Positions 34,863 through 46,611 of a stretch of 64,000 bases of DNA are shown here, piece after piece. Within the stretch, counting starts at the first letter, position 1, and the number at the start of each line of letters is the position of its first letter. The stretch is from Brassica napus. Taxonomy: Eukaryota; Streptophyta; Magnoliopsida; Brassicales; Brassicaceae. The notes beneath the pieces are model-generated. The model made no database searches. It had not been told where the DNA came from and worked only from the letters and a program-made list of their open reading frames with translations. Location of the stretch: NCBI RefSeq assembly GCF_020379485.1, contig NC_063450.1, positions 47,830,681 through 47,894,680 of the forward strand. Reading direction: 5' to 3'. The position numbers were made by a program, and so were the translations under genes.

Positions 34863-37210
34863 ATGGCTGCCGATAAGGTAAGCTACTTCGTTTCCTTTTC
34901 TCTCGTCTTTCAGGCAAGATCCTGTCTTTATTTTATTTGACTAAAAGATCCTGTCTTTATTGTTTTCCACATTTAACCCTTCAGTTAGTTGTCTTTGCGT
35001 AAACAGCTTTGGTCGGAGAATGTTGTTCCTACAAAGATTTTTTTTTTTTAATTTGGATAACAAATCTCTAGCTAGTTTTCTTGAAGTTTAAAGGTTTTCA
35101 GTTTCTGGGTTTATCAAAAGTTTTGTTCTTTTTTGAGTTACCTTAAGATCTCTGTGCTCTAGAAATGGGTTTTGAGTTCTGAGTTGAACTATACATTAGC
35201 TTTTACTTGAAGAGGGAAAAAAAACTGACTTGTAATAACCTTCTGAGATGTGTAAATTAAGCATTTTTTTGGTCTTAGGGTTTTGTGAATTTAGCTCTGT
35301 TTAGATAATCCATGGTTATAGATCTCAATCGTAATTTAAATCCACAGTTGCTAGATCCAGAATTGAACATATATTCTCATTCTTTGTTTTGTTTTGTTAA
35401 CCTTTTCCTCTCGCGTGACAAAAGTATATTATATTATATGCTTTTTATCTACTAAAGAAAATTCATTTTGCGTAACGGCTATTTCTTAACCAATCTTTTT
35501 TGACTAGTAAAAGATTCCTTTTGATTCTCAGACAAGCATTATGCTTTTAGCTTTTGGTTATTGGAATCTTAAGTAGAATCAATGGTTTACTTGCATGACC
35601 TTTACAAGCTTGTTTCTTACAGGAGATGCCAGCTGCTGTAGTTGCTGGGCATGATCAAGTCACTGGTCACATAATCTCCACCACAATAGGAGGAAAAAAC
35701 GGAGAACCTAAACAGACAATAAGTTACATGGCGGAGCGAGTCGTCGGCACAGGTTCCTTCGGGATAGTGTTCCAAGCAAAGTGTTTGGAGACAGGAGAAA
35801 CCGTAGCGATAAAGAAAGTTCTGCAAGACAGGAGATACAAGAACCGAGAGCTTCAGCTGATGCGCGTGATGGACCATCCGAACGTGGTTCGTTTGAAGCA
35901 TTGCTTCTTCTCGACCACGAGTAAAGACGAGCTTTTCCTTAACTTGGTTATGGAGTATGTCCCCGAGAGCTTGTACCGTGTTCTCAAACATTACAGCACC
36001 GCGAACCAGAGAATGCCTCTTGTCTACGTTAAACTCTACATGTACCAGGTAGACAACACGGCTCTCTCTCACATCTTCTATTTTAATACTCTTGTTCTGA
36101 TACGTTTTCTTGTTGTTTGGTTCAGATCTTTAGGGGACTTGCTTACGTTCACAATGTTGCTGGTGTTTGCCATAGAGATCTAAAGCCTCAAAATCTTCTG
36201 GTATGCGTTTAACATTCAAGATTCATCAACTCTTGTGTTTAACATGTCTCTTTGTACAGGTTGATCCTCTAACTCATCAAGTCAAGATCTGTGACTTTGG
36301 CAGTGCGAAACAGCTTGTAAGACTTAAAACTCTTTTTAACTTGTAGCGTCCTTGTTTTGTGTAATCTCTTATCATTTACTTGGTGGCGTCAGGTTAAAGG
36401 TGAAGCCAACATTTCTTACATATGTTCAAGATTCTACCGAGCACCTGAACTCATATTTGGTGCCACTGAGTACACAACATCAATTGATATCTGGTCTGCT
36501 GGTTGTGTCCTCGCTGAGCTTCTTCTTGGTCAGGTAAATACCAAAAATATTCACTAATCAACAGCTCCTTTAAGTGTCCATTGTATCCGCCTTATGACTC
36601 ATTGTACATTTTGGATGCAGCCATTATTCCCTGGAGAGAATGCTGTTGATCAGCTAGTTGAAATCATCAAAGTAAGAATCTCTAAACCAATGATGTTTTG
36701 CAAAAACTACAAATCCTCATTGTATATATGGCTGCTTGGAAACAGGTTCTTGGTACACCAACTCGAGAAGAGATCCGTTGTATGAATCCACACTACACAG
36801 ACTTTAGGTTCCCGCAGATAAAAGCACATCCTTGGCACAAGATTTTCCACAAAAGAATGCCTCCAGAAGCTCTTGATTTTGCGTCAAGGCTGCTTCAGTA
36901 CTCTCCTAGTCTTAGATGCACAGCGGTGAGCATAATTGGTCTTTTAAAAACTTCTTCAGTCCCTTGAGAATCCACCAACTGAATGTTTAATAATATATAC
37001 GTCTAATTTCAGCTGGAAGCTTGTGCACATCCTTTCTTTGATGAACTGAGAGAACCAAATGCTTGTTTACCAAACGGACGGCCTTTCCCGCCTCTCTTCA
37101 ACTTCAAACAGGAGGTTGCTGGAGCATCACCTGAGCTGGTGAACAAGTTGATTCCAGACCATATCAAGAGACAATTGGGTCTAAGTTTCTTGAATCAGTC
37201 TGGAACTTAA
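34863..37210 (+). CDS. BIN2: BIN2, GSK3/shaggy-like kinase of brassinosteroid signalling
   Basis: Serine/threonine kinase that phosphorylates BZR1/BES1-type transcription factors and so represses brassinosteroid responses. Eight exons join at GT-AG sites: 34863-34877, 35623-36048, 36126-36200, 36260-36316, 36393-36533, 36621-36671, 36746-36925 and 37013-37210. They give 380 residues, the same length as Arabidopsis BIN2. Seen: [20 protein letters not shown] start, glycine loop GTGSFGIV (about 46-53), VAIKKV lysine (about 69), [14 protein letters not shown], activation-loop tyrosine in [12 protein letters not shown] (about 200), and the TREE motif (about 261-264) where Arabidopsis gain-of-function alleles map. 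No defect is seen. A Harbinger transposon lies 195 bp past the stop, so the 3' UTR may run into it. Confidence 0.97.
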
Positions 37211-37696
37211 AAGGAACAATAGACAAGAAGTTTTTTTTTATATAAAGGTAGTTGAAGGCAAAGTGGAGGACACAGTTCGAAGTTTTGATGGTGAAAGAAA
37301 GCTTGTACACAGCCTGACTTCCCCAAATCTGCAAGAAAAGCCATTCACAGTTTATCTTATTCTTTCTCCTTTTGCTTCATTCTTTCTGCATCTGTAAATC
37401 TCTTAGAGCAACATTATCCATAGCACCCCATTTGGGGTGCTTAATCACTTTTTTATTATTAAATATGTGTTAAGCATTTCATTAAGAAACTTGTATATTT
37501 TGATCCTCCAATGCAAGGTGGTTAATATGGGGTGTTTAAGAAAATAAAATATTAAACATTGTTTTTTTTAGATAAAATTTATTTATTACATAAAACATAT
37601 TAAAAGATCACATTTTAAACATACATTTAAAAAACAAAAAAATAAAATAAAGATTAGTACAATAAACAAGATTAATTTGAAAAAAAACATGCGAGA

Positions 37697-39025
37697 TCAT
37701 TGGTTGTCTTCATCACGTCCAAATTTACGCCATACATGTTCAACCAAATCACCTTTCAGTTGTTCATGCATTTGTCGATCACGAATTCTAGTTCGAACAC
37801 CCATCATATTGACGATATTTGTAGGGATATCTGTAGAATACGTGAGATCGACATGTGAACTTCCGTTGTCTTCTCCTTGTTGGAACTCGGAAATATCAAA
37901 TTGAGTGTATCCATCTCGCTCGTCTTCTACTATCATATTATGGAGTATGATACATGCCCTCATAATTTTACCAATTTTGACTTTATCCCAAAAAAGTGCT
38001 GGATTTTTAACGATGGCAAAGCGAGCTTGCAAGACTCCAAAAGCACGCTCGACATCTTTTCGGACAGCTTCTTGGCGTTGCGCAAATAACACTGCTTTCG
38101 GCCCTTGTGGTAGTGAAATAGATTGGATAAAAGTGGTCCATTTCGGATAAATACCATCGGTGAGATAGCAAGCCAAGTGATACTCTCTTCCATTCACAGA
38201 GTAAGTCACTTGGGGAGCTTGGCCATTTATTATGTCGTCAAAAACAGGTGAGCGATCAAGAACATTGATATCATTTAAGGTACATGGAGGTCCAAAAAAC
38301 GCATGTCATATCCAGAGATCATATGAAGCAACCGCCTCTAATACGATTGTTAGTTTGCCCGAACCACGAGAATATTGCCCTTTCCAAGCGGTGGGGCAAT
38401 TTTTCCACTCCCAATGCATACAATCGATGCTTCCTATCATCCCGGGAAATCCACGATACTCTCCAACATCAAGTAGACGTTGAAGATCAGCCGGTGTTGG
38501 TCTTCGTAAGTATTTATCTCCGAACAAATGAATTATTCCCTCCACAAAATTCTCCACACATGACCGAGTTGTCGTTTCACCGAACCGGAGGTTTTCATCG
38601 ACCGCATCCGCCGCAGTACCATATGCCAAGACACGGATAACTGCTGTACACTTTTGGAGTGCTGAGAGACCAAGCCTTCCAAGACCATCTCTCTTTTGGC
38701 GAAAGAAGTCAACTTCGTTCGAGAGTCGATCAACAATATGCATGAACAATGGCTTGTTCATTCTAAAACGTCGTCGGAAATATTTTTCAGGATACGTTGC
38801 CGTTTCACTGAAATAATCATTCCATAAACGTAGATTGCTTTCTTCACGATTTCGTTCGATATAAGCTCGCTTTTTTCTTTTTTTCCTTCGTTCTTCTTGA
38901 TCATTATTGATGGTCAATCTCTCAAATGTTTGATCTAAATATTGATCGAACATTTGATCAAATGATTCATCAAATGTTTCATCAATTGAATCATTTAAAT
39001 TGTTTTGATAAGAAGAAGAGGCCAT
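37697..39025 (-). pseudogene. PIF/Harbinger transposase (DDE_4) with one in-frame stop
   Basis: Transposase of the element, 442 codons in one frame from ATG 39025 to stop 37697, interrupted only by TGA at 38306-38308. In the family this position reads WIWHAFFG, so the stop replaces a tryptophan by a single TGG-to-TGA change. Upstream half: acidic N-terminus, a helical DNA-binding region (YFRRRFRMNKPLFMHIVDRL), and the first catalytic Asp in GSIDCMHWEWKNCP. Downstream half: second Asp in CYLTDGIYPKW and the Glu in VERAFGVLQARF, then ACIILHNMIVEDER. All three catalytic residues are thus present but split by the stop. The ATG at 38209 is internal, not a real start. The element is inactive as read unless the stop is an error or is read through. 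Confidence 0.92.
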
Positions 39026-39726
39026 TTTTTGTGATTGAAAAGAAAAGATGAATAGAGAAATATTTTTTGGTGTTATGGATATGGGTGGGGTTGAGAGTGT
39101 GTCTTTCCGTTTGTTTTTTTTTAAGAATCAGGAGTGAAAAGGTGATGAAAGAGAGGTATTATCAAAGGTTTGGTGACTTTGATCAAAGGGTGATTTTGAT
39201 CAAAGATGATCTTTATTGTTTATACAAGAAGGTTTGGTGACTTTGATCAAAAGAGAGAAGGGAATTGTTGAACGATGAAACTATGAGAAGAAGAGAAAAT
39301 GTTTTGGTACAAAGAAAGACCAAAGCTTGCATACTTTATATAATGGTAGACATGATTTGGTACAGAGAGTTAGTACAAAAAGACAATGCACAACAATAAT
39401 GCAATCCGTGGTACATGGAAACGAGAGGTCCGTGATACAAAAGACAATGCACAACAAAACAAAAGACTTCAGGTCCGTGATAGAAGCAAACAAAAGACAT
39501 CAGAAGCTTGTTGCTCCAACGGCACACGGATGCTCCAACAGAACATGGCTCCTGCATTCGTTCACCTGACAACAAAAACGAGATCAACATTAGAACACAA
39601 AACATATATATTAAACAAAAAATTATGCAACAAGTTACACTCAATCACAATAGAAACTTAAGCAACAAGATACAGAACAACACAGAACAAGAACAAGACT
39701 TAGAAGACAAACCGAAACCAGTTAAA

Positions 39727-40638
39727 CTAATTTGACATTAACTCATGAATGAGTTTCTTCTTCAAAGCTTCTTCATAATCCGCAAGAGGGTCTTGTTTAG
39801 CAATGAGGCTGTCCAGTAACTTTATCTTCGACACCCTTTCTTTCACCACTAAATCATGCTTCTTGAGGGTGCACATTGTGTCAAAGTGAGCCAGCTCCTT
39901 CCCGTCATCCACTGTCTTCTTAGACAGCCTTTCTTTGCTGCTTTTCTTCGCGGCCTTAACTCCCGGGGTTCGACGTGTTCCTTCATCATCAAGAGCTGAA
40001 TCTTCTTCGGTTGCTTTGTAGCTTGTCGAGTCTGAACCATCCTCAAACCGTCTCTTCTTGGAGCTTCCTTCTTTTTTTTTTGCAGTAGATAGGGCACACC
40101 ACTTCTGATCATTCCGCAACTCTTTCCAAGCATGCTCAAGAGTGAACTTTTTTTTATGGTTAGCGAAGAAGATTTCGTGGGCTACTTTGAGAACATCGTT
40201 CTCATTTTGCCCACTGGTTCTCTCTCTCGATGCAGCCTCGTATGCTCCAGGAAACTTGCATACTTGGTCATTGATCTTCTGCCACCGATTCTTACAGTGA
40301 GAAGCCTCTCTCTTCTCACTGCCAGCAAGCCTTCGACTAGCAGAGAAGTAGTTAGCTATTCTTTTCCAGAGAGCGTTACACCTTTGCTCATTCCCTATTA
40401 CGGGATCTTTGCTCGTGTTTAACCACGAGCTGATGAGCAGCACATCGTCTGAAGGCGTCCAAGTCCTTCTTTCCTTCGGCACTGCTTCACTGTCTTCACA
40501 AAAGTTTGAATCATCGGTCAAGGGAACTTGCGGTGAAGATTGTGACACGCTATCTGATACGTTTCCGAAGATTACATTTTGTTGACTGCTAAGCAGCTCA
40601 ACAAAGTTTGAAGGCTGAGTGAATGGATTAAAATCCAT
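39727..40638 (-). CDS. Myb/SANT-like accessory protein of the Harbinger element
   Basis: Intact 303-residue frame. PIF/Harbinger transposons encode such a protein, which in studied elements helps bring the transposase into the nucleus and to the element ends. Seen: RRTWTPSDDVLLISSWL (start of a trihelix/Myb-SANT-like domain, about residues 55-75), NALWKRIANYF, then CKNRWQKINDQVCKF (about 115-130), then a Lys-rich region with nuclear-localisation character (KKKEGSSKKRRFEDG) and a charged C-terminal helix. It lies 700 bp upstream of the transposase in the same direction. The start at 40638 gives MDFNPFTQPSNFVELL, the usual N-terminus for this family. No stops interrupt it, unlike the transposase. 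Confidence 0.92.
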   Translation of the reverse strand: MDFNPFTQPSNFVELLSSQQNVIFGNVSDSVSQSSPQVPLTDDSNFCEDSEAVPKERRTWTPSDDVLLISSWLNTSKDPVIGNEQRCNALWKRIANYFSASRRLAGSEKREASHCKNRWQKINDQVCKFPGAYEAASRERTSGQNENDVLKVAHEIFFANHKKKFTLEHAWKELRNDQKWCALSTAKKKEGSSKKRRFEDGSDSTSYKATEEDSALDDEGTRRTPGVKAAKKSSKERLSKKTVDDGKELAHFDTMCTLKKHDLVVKERVSKIKLLDSLIAKQDPLADYEEALKKKLIHELMSN

Positions 40639-41050
40639 TTCGCAAGAGAATGAAGAGAGAAAAACATATAGGAATCTGTTGGAGGAAGAAAGAAGGAAGG
40701 AGATTTAAAGAGGGAAGAGAGGTATTATCGAGAATGCAATGTCAGTGTTTTAAAGATAGAAGAGAAGTAATCAACTAGCAACAAACCCATTTCAAGTTGA
40801 CATATATCTAACATATATTAATTACCATTTCACAACCGTACTCAAACACAAACCACACGCTAACCTTTTCTCAATTCAACATCACTTCTATTAAATACGG
40901 ACATCAATGCCCAGTTGCCAAAACATTAAAAGATGAAGACATTTACCTGTTCGTCGAGTAAATGTAATCCTCAGCTTTGGCGATTCTCCCTCAACAACCT
41001 TGATCCATGCAACTCAACGGATATACACACAGAAAGAAAACATAAATTAG

Positions 41051-41275
41051 TATCAAAAACGATCAGTTAATACTATCTGGATTCAATTCCAAATGATCAT
41101 AAACAATCAGTTCATACTATCTCGATTCAATTTTTTAACAACTCAACTCAGACAAGAACGACACTCAATATCAAAAACGATCAGTTAATACTATCTGGAT
41201 TCAATTCCAAATGATCATAAACAATCAGTTCATACTATCTCGATTCAATTTTTTAACAACTCAACTCAATTATAA
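41051..41275. repeat. Two tandem copies of a 118-bp unit inside the Harbinger element
   Basis: Copies at 41051-41157 and 41169-41275 both start TATCAAAAACGATCAGTTAA and end in TTTTTTAACAACTCAACTCA. They are nearly identical, so the duplication is recent. They lie upstream of the Myb-like gene. Confidence 0.9.
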
Positions 41276-41416
41276 ACGACCTACGCATATAACCACAACT
41301 TTTTATCAAACGTTCAATGCATGCGAGTGATCAAATCGTGTTGAAGCTTTACCTTGCTTTTGATTTCGTAGAGGAGAGCTCGGGCCCTGAGAGATGGCTT
41401 GTTCCACGAGACGCTG

Positions 41417-42010
41417 AGAGATTCATCGCGGAGTCGTCTAGGAGACAGACAGAGAGATGAGGACAGATCATCCTCGATTTCGTCGAGGATGGAGACGGAG
41501 AGACGAGGACAGATCATCAAGAGGGGAGATCGGTTGAGAGAAGACGATGCGGCGGAGTCATCGAGGAGAGAGACAGAGAGACGAGGAGAGATCAACCTCG
41601 CTTTCGTCGAAGATAGAGACAGAGAGACGAGGAGAGATCATCAAGAGGAGAGATGGGATGAGAGAAAACGATGCGGCGGAGTCGTCGAGGATGGAGACGA
41701 GGACAAATCATCAAGAGGGGAGATCGGTTGAGAGAAGACGATGCGGCGGAGTCGTCGAGGAGAGAGACAGAGAGACGAGGAGAGATCAACCTCGCTTTCG
41801 TCGAGGATAGAGACAGAGAGACGAGGAGAGATCATCAAGAGGAGAGATGGGTTGAGAGAAGACGATGCGGCGGAGTCGTCGAGGATGGAGACGGAGAGAC
41901 GAGGAGAGATCAACCTCGCTTTCGTCGAGGATAGTGAAAGAGAGACGAGGAGAGATCATCAAGAGGAGAGATGGGTTGAGAGAAGACGATGCGGCGGAGT
42001 CGTCGAGAGA
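41417..42010. repeat. 124-bp minisatellite in the Harbinger 5' region
   Basis: The marker AAGACGATGCGGCGGAGT (one copy AAAACG) starts at 41541, 41665, 41735, 41859 and 41983: spacings 124, 70, 124 and 124. Each unit also has GAGACGAGGAGAGATCATCA and ACCTCGCTTTCGTCGA words; the 70-bp step is an internal deletion. The purine-rich strand is open in several frames by composition only, so the long frames here are not genes. Confidence 0.9.
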
Positions 42011-42207
42011 GAAACACGAGACTTGTGTTTCGCGAGAGAGAGAGAAAAGGACGCGGAGTGACGACTTCGCGACGCGTGTCCAATAAGACGCGCTTCTTCA
42101 TGCGCTTAATTAAGCACCGCTGCCTCTTTAATTTCATCATTTTCTTTTTTTTTTAATCTAAAAATCATTAAGCACCCCTATAAGCATCTGGGTTAATGCT
42201 GCTCTTA

Positions 42208-42608
42208 TATATTTTAGGAAAAACATTGTAATAAATGCGTTGACACATGTCATGTGTAAAAGCATTGTAATAAAGGTGTTCACACTAAAATGGACACATG
42301 TCACATGTAGAGAGTGTTTCAACCAAACTCTACATAAATATGTTCACACTATGTACTTTACCTTTTTAATATAAAACTCACATGCATGGTTTTTCTGTAC
42401 GTTATTTTTACTGTTTACGAATAAAACTAGACAAATTATTCATTAATTTTGATTCGATTCGTTATCCGTTTTGATTCGAACCAAAAAATCCGGATATCCG
42501 TTACTCTATGAAGCAAATCAAATATTAAAATGCAATATCCGTAAAAAAAAAAAACAAATCACAAATATCAATATTTAGAGGAACGAATATCCAATTTGAT
42601 ATGTTATA

Positions 42609-42642
<34 letters not shown>

Positions 42643-43292
42643 ACGAATTATATATAAGTTATATATTATAGTTTATATAAATTTGACAATATTGTTTTTT
42701 AAATAATTTCATTTTAAGAATTTTATTTTTCATGTTTTATTTTGAAAAAAATGTCATTTAATATTAATTAATAATATCTTTATATATTTATCAACCATCT
42801 TTATATATTTTTACATACACATACATGTGCAAATTGACGTGAGCACCTTATAACTAAGTATTTACCACAACTAAAATATCTATTTTTTTTGGAAGTTAAA
42901 ATATTCTCTTTTTTAATGTTTCTTTCACTATCAACCAAATTGTAGTAAAATGAGTTGTCTTAATAATTTTTTTTTTAACTATTATCCGTTTAGAAACTAT
43001 AATATGAAACCATTGGTTCGACATCACGACTATCTAAGGTTCATAACATGAAAACAAACAAATAATAGTAATTTTTTTATTATCACAGGAAAAAAAAGCT
43101 AAAACATAAAATATTTTAACCGAACAAACCAAATAAAGATTAATTTAAAATGATAGTTATATTTTAGGAGATTAAAAACAAAAAAATAACTTAAACCCGA
43201 ACCGATATCCAGATAAAAAGATTAATGTCTTCTTATTAAAAAATAATGAAACTAATAATCATATTCCGCGCAAGACGCGGTTTATTACCTAG
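42208..43292 (+). mobile_element. Helitron (H5), 3' end certain, 5' end not located
   Basis: A clear plus-strand Helitron terminus: hairpin CCGCG-CAAGA-CGCGG (43266-43280), eight bases, then CTAG (43289-43292) followed by host T. The AT-rich body upstream, to about 42430 or beyond, has no coding content and includes a TA microsatellite (about 42612-42640). No convincing TC start was found, so the left limit given is only the Harbinger boundary. Confidence 0.6.
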
Positions 43293-43301
43293 TGAGTTTA
43301 G

Positions 43302-43592
43302 TATTAGGGATATATATCCGGATATATATCCTACATCGAAAATTCTAAGGGACATTAAGTAATATATAAAGGGTTATGGCCAATCCGCTAATCACCAATT
43401 AGTTTTAAGTTGGAAGCCCAAAAAACTTATCATGGTATCAGAGTAAGAACAAAACAGATCGCTCAAATTCATCTACACAAGGTATTCCAACTTAAAACCA
43501 ATTAGTGATTAGTGGATTGACCATAACCCTTTATATATTATTTAATGTCCTTTAGAATTTCCGATATGAGATATATATCCCTGATATTTAGT
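43302..43592. mobile_element. Rearranged TRIM with LTRs in inverted orientation
   Basis: 43302-43432 is an LTR of the same family as 19805-20187, ending CA and followed by TGGTATCAGAG (43433-43443), the initiator tRNA-Met primer site. After about 40 bases a second LTR copy (43485-43592) runs in the opposite direction and lacks its last bases. Normal TRIMs have direct LTRs, so this one is rearranged. Confidence 0.75.
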
Positions 43593-44046
43593 CAAGAGTT
43601 TTCTTATATAGTAAGGTTTGAGAAGAAGGTGAAAGTATCTTATTAGTCAAAGAGATCCATTTTCTTACCAGAAGAGGAAGGCTTGCTCTGCTTTTTGTTT
43701 TGTTTATTCCTCCTCTTGAATGTTTGTCTTATGTTTTGTTGCTATTAAAGCTTATGACTCTCTTTCTTTTACAAGGGCTAATCTCAATACTCTTTCTCTT
43801 TTCGCATTAACAGAAGTTACTATTTGTGTTTTATGGGATTATTAGTTTGTATAATTTAATGGATTTAGAAATTCTAATTTCAGAGCTATTTGTTATATGA
43901 TTATTTAACCTTCAAATCATGTACTATACAGTCATACTGATTTATGAAATGGTTTATTTATGACTAACTTAAGGCAAATGATTCCAAATAACAACTAGCC
44001 AGAATAAACAGATAAATAAACTACGGTTGCTTAGCTTAACAACAAT

Positions 44047-44119
44047 TCCGTTGTAGTCTAGCTGGTCAGGATACTCGGCTCTCACCCGAGAGACCCGGGT
44101 TCGAGTCCCGGCAACGGAG
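44047..44119 (+). tRNA. tRNA-Glu (CTC)
   Basis: 73-nt cloverleaf: acceptor TCCGTTG pairs with CAACGGA, the anticodon stem CTCGG/CCGAG closes loop CTCTCAC with anticodon CTC, and the T arm contains GGTTCGAGTCC. The A box (TAGTCTAGCTGG) and B box are intact. A T run starting at 44121 can end transcription. No intron; CCA not encoded. It sits between BIN2 and RPL11. Confidence 0.97.
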
Positions 44120-44269
44120 TTTATTTTTTATTTGTCATATCTAGGAGCGGGGCACTCTCGTCATTACATCTAGAACAAACCCTAAAGCGTCTCTCATATA
44201 ATTACCAGACTTCGCGGCCGTCACTGCCACTCCTCTTAGCCCATCTCCCTCGAGTCTTTAATCCCAAAG

Positions 44270-45195
<926 letters not shown>

Positions 45196-46611
45196 AGAGT
45201 TTGTTTTGTGGTGTTAGCTCTGTCTCAGAACATCGCGTTGGGATCTCTTGTTTTTTTTTTATCTTTTTTTTTACTTCTGTTGGTTTAGAATCTGAGTACC
45301 CTCGAGATATCAACAATTTTTGGAGGTTATCTATATCAATTTTAAACAATCTCTATGCTTTATAGTTTTGCATGTCAGAGAATGAATCTCACTATTCTTT
45401 AGCAAGTTTCGTAGTTTCTTCCAAAGCGAGCTACTTGTCTCTTTGGTAGCTCCTACTTTTGACGAAGTCGTTTATATTAACAGATTGCAAGAAACCGGTT
45501 TGGGATTTTGAACCCAAAATCATTGACAACCTCAAGTCTCTTCCCTGTTTCTCAAGAACGTCAGAATAGCTTTCCAAAATATCTTATAGTGTTTACGGGA
45601 TTACTTCCATATATTTTCCGGCCGGTTCAGGCAGTTGTTTTCCGTTTTGGTGCACACAGAAGTATACCAATGCATACCTTGCGCTCGACGTAACCACGTG
45701 GTCTAGGTTTCTAAGCCCACTTAATCCCATCAATTAAGTTGTATCAAATTACAAATAATTAGTACAACCTCTTATATAAGAAATTACGAATGCAGAAAAT
45801 CTAGCATAGAAGATACTATCCTTTGTAACGTCAAACTAAGATATTTCTCTTCTTGAATCCATTAATTAGACTATAGACCTTAAAGCTAAATGGTCAAGAC
45901 ACTCCTTAGCATCAAAATGGTTATTACTTTTGTTGTTGACTACATTATGCGAGAAATTAACTAACTCAACTAAATATATTTTACAATAGATGAATTGTTA
46001 ACACATTAAAAGGTAGATTAAATTCCTACTAGCGTTTTGTCAAACATTCAACTATGTTTACCCCAAATTTAACAGCACCCAATATGTAACGTCAACAGAA
46101 AAGTTTTTTTTTATCTCACATTTTCTTTATTTCATTTCCAATATATTTAAATTTACTTCAAGATTATACAGTTTAAACTTGAATATGGGGAAAATCACAT
46201 TTTAAATCTTAATTAAGTATAAACTATGAAACAAATTTGCTTTTTTCTTCCTTACATTCATGTTAGGGAAAACCACATTTTAAATCTTTAAGTTGGCAAA
46301 AGTTTTCATTTTAAACCATAGAGTTCAACTGCTAACACTTTAAAATTTAAACAATGAAATTAGTTTCAATTTAAGAAAAAACCAAAAAGGTTAAATATTC
46401 TAGAATTAATTAATTAAATCAAAATAACATTAGTGCTAACAACAAACTCCATACGTTACTTTCTTACTAACAAATTAATGGGTATAGTAAATGTCTTTCT
46501 TTATTGCTTCTCCTACCATACAAATACAAGAAAGAACAAAGCAACACACAAAAACACTTCACTTTTTTTCCACTAATTAATTAGTTTCTTCTTCTCTTCT
46601 TTCCAAAAAAT
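45196..46611. other. Intergenic region between RPL11 and MYB98
   Basis: AT-rich, no gene recognised. It contains the RPL11 3' end (to about 45350) and the MYB98 promoter. The ACATTTTAAATCTTAA word appears twice (about 46198 and 46273), a short direct repeat. The genes found here in Arabidopsis (At4g18740-18760) are absent. Confidence 0.6.

Larger units (their letters stand above)
37406..42204 (-). mobile_element. Full-length PIF/Harbinger DNA transposon
   Basis: 4799 bp, flanked by TTA at 37403-37405 and 42205-42207. Terminal inverted repeats: left GAGCAACATTATCCATAGCA, right end complementing to GAGCAGCATTAACCCAGATG, with further subterminal GGGGTGCTTAA on both sides. Both genes expected of an autonomous element are present on the minus strand: a Myb/SANT-like protein (39727-40638) upstream and a DDE transposase (37697-39025) downstream. 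The right side, which is the 5' side for the genes, has two sets of tandem repeats. It sits between BIN2 and the Helitron/TRIM debris at 43.3 kb. Confidence 0.93.

Noticed and set aside
37697..38209. Separate 170-residue gene
   Set aside because: It is the C-terminal half of the Harbinger transposase; the ATG at 38209 is an internal methionine after the nonsense codon.
41399..42140. Several overlapping open frames of 65-110 codons on both strands
   Set aside because: They arise from the purine-rich 124-bp minisatellite; frames shift between units because 124 is not divisible by three.
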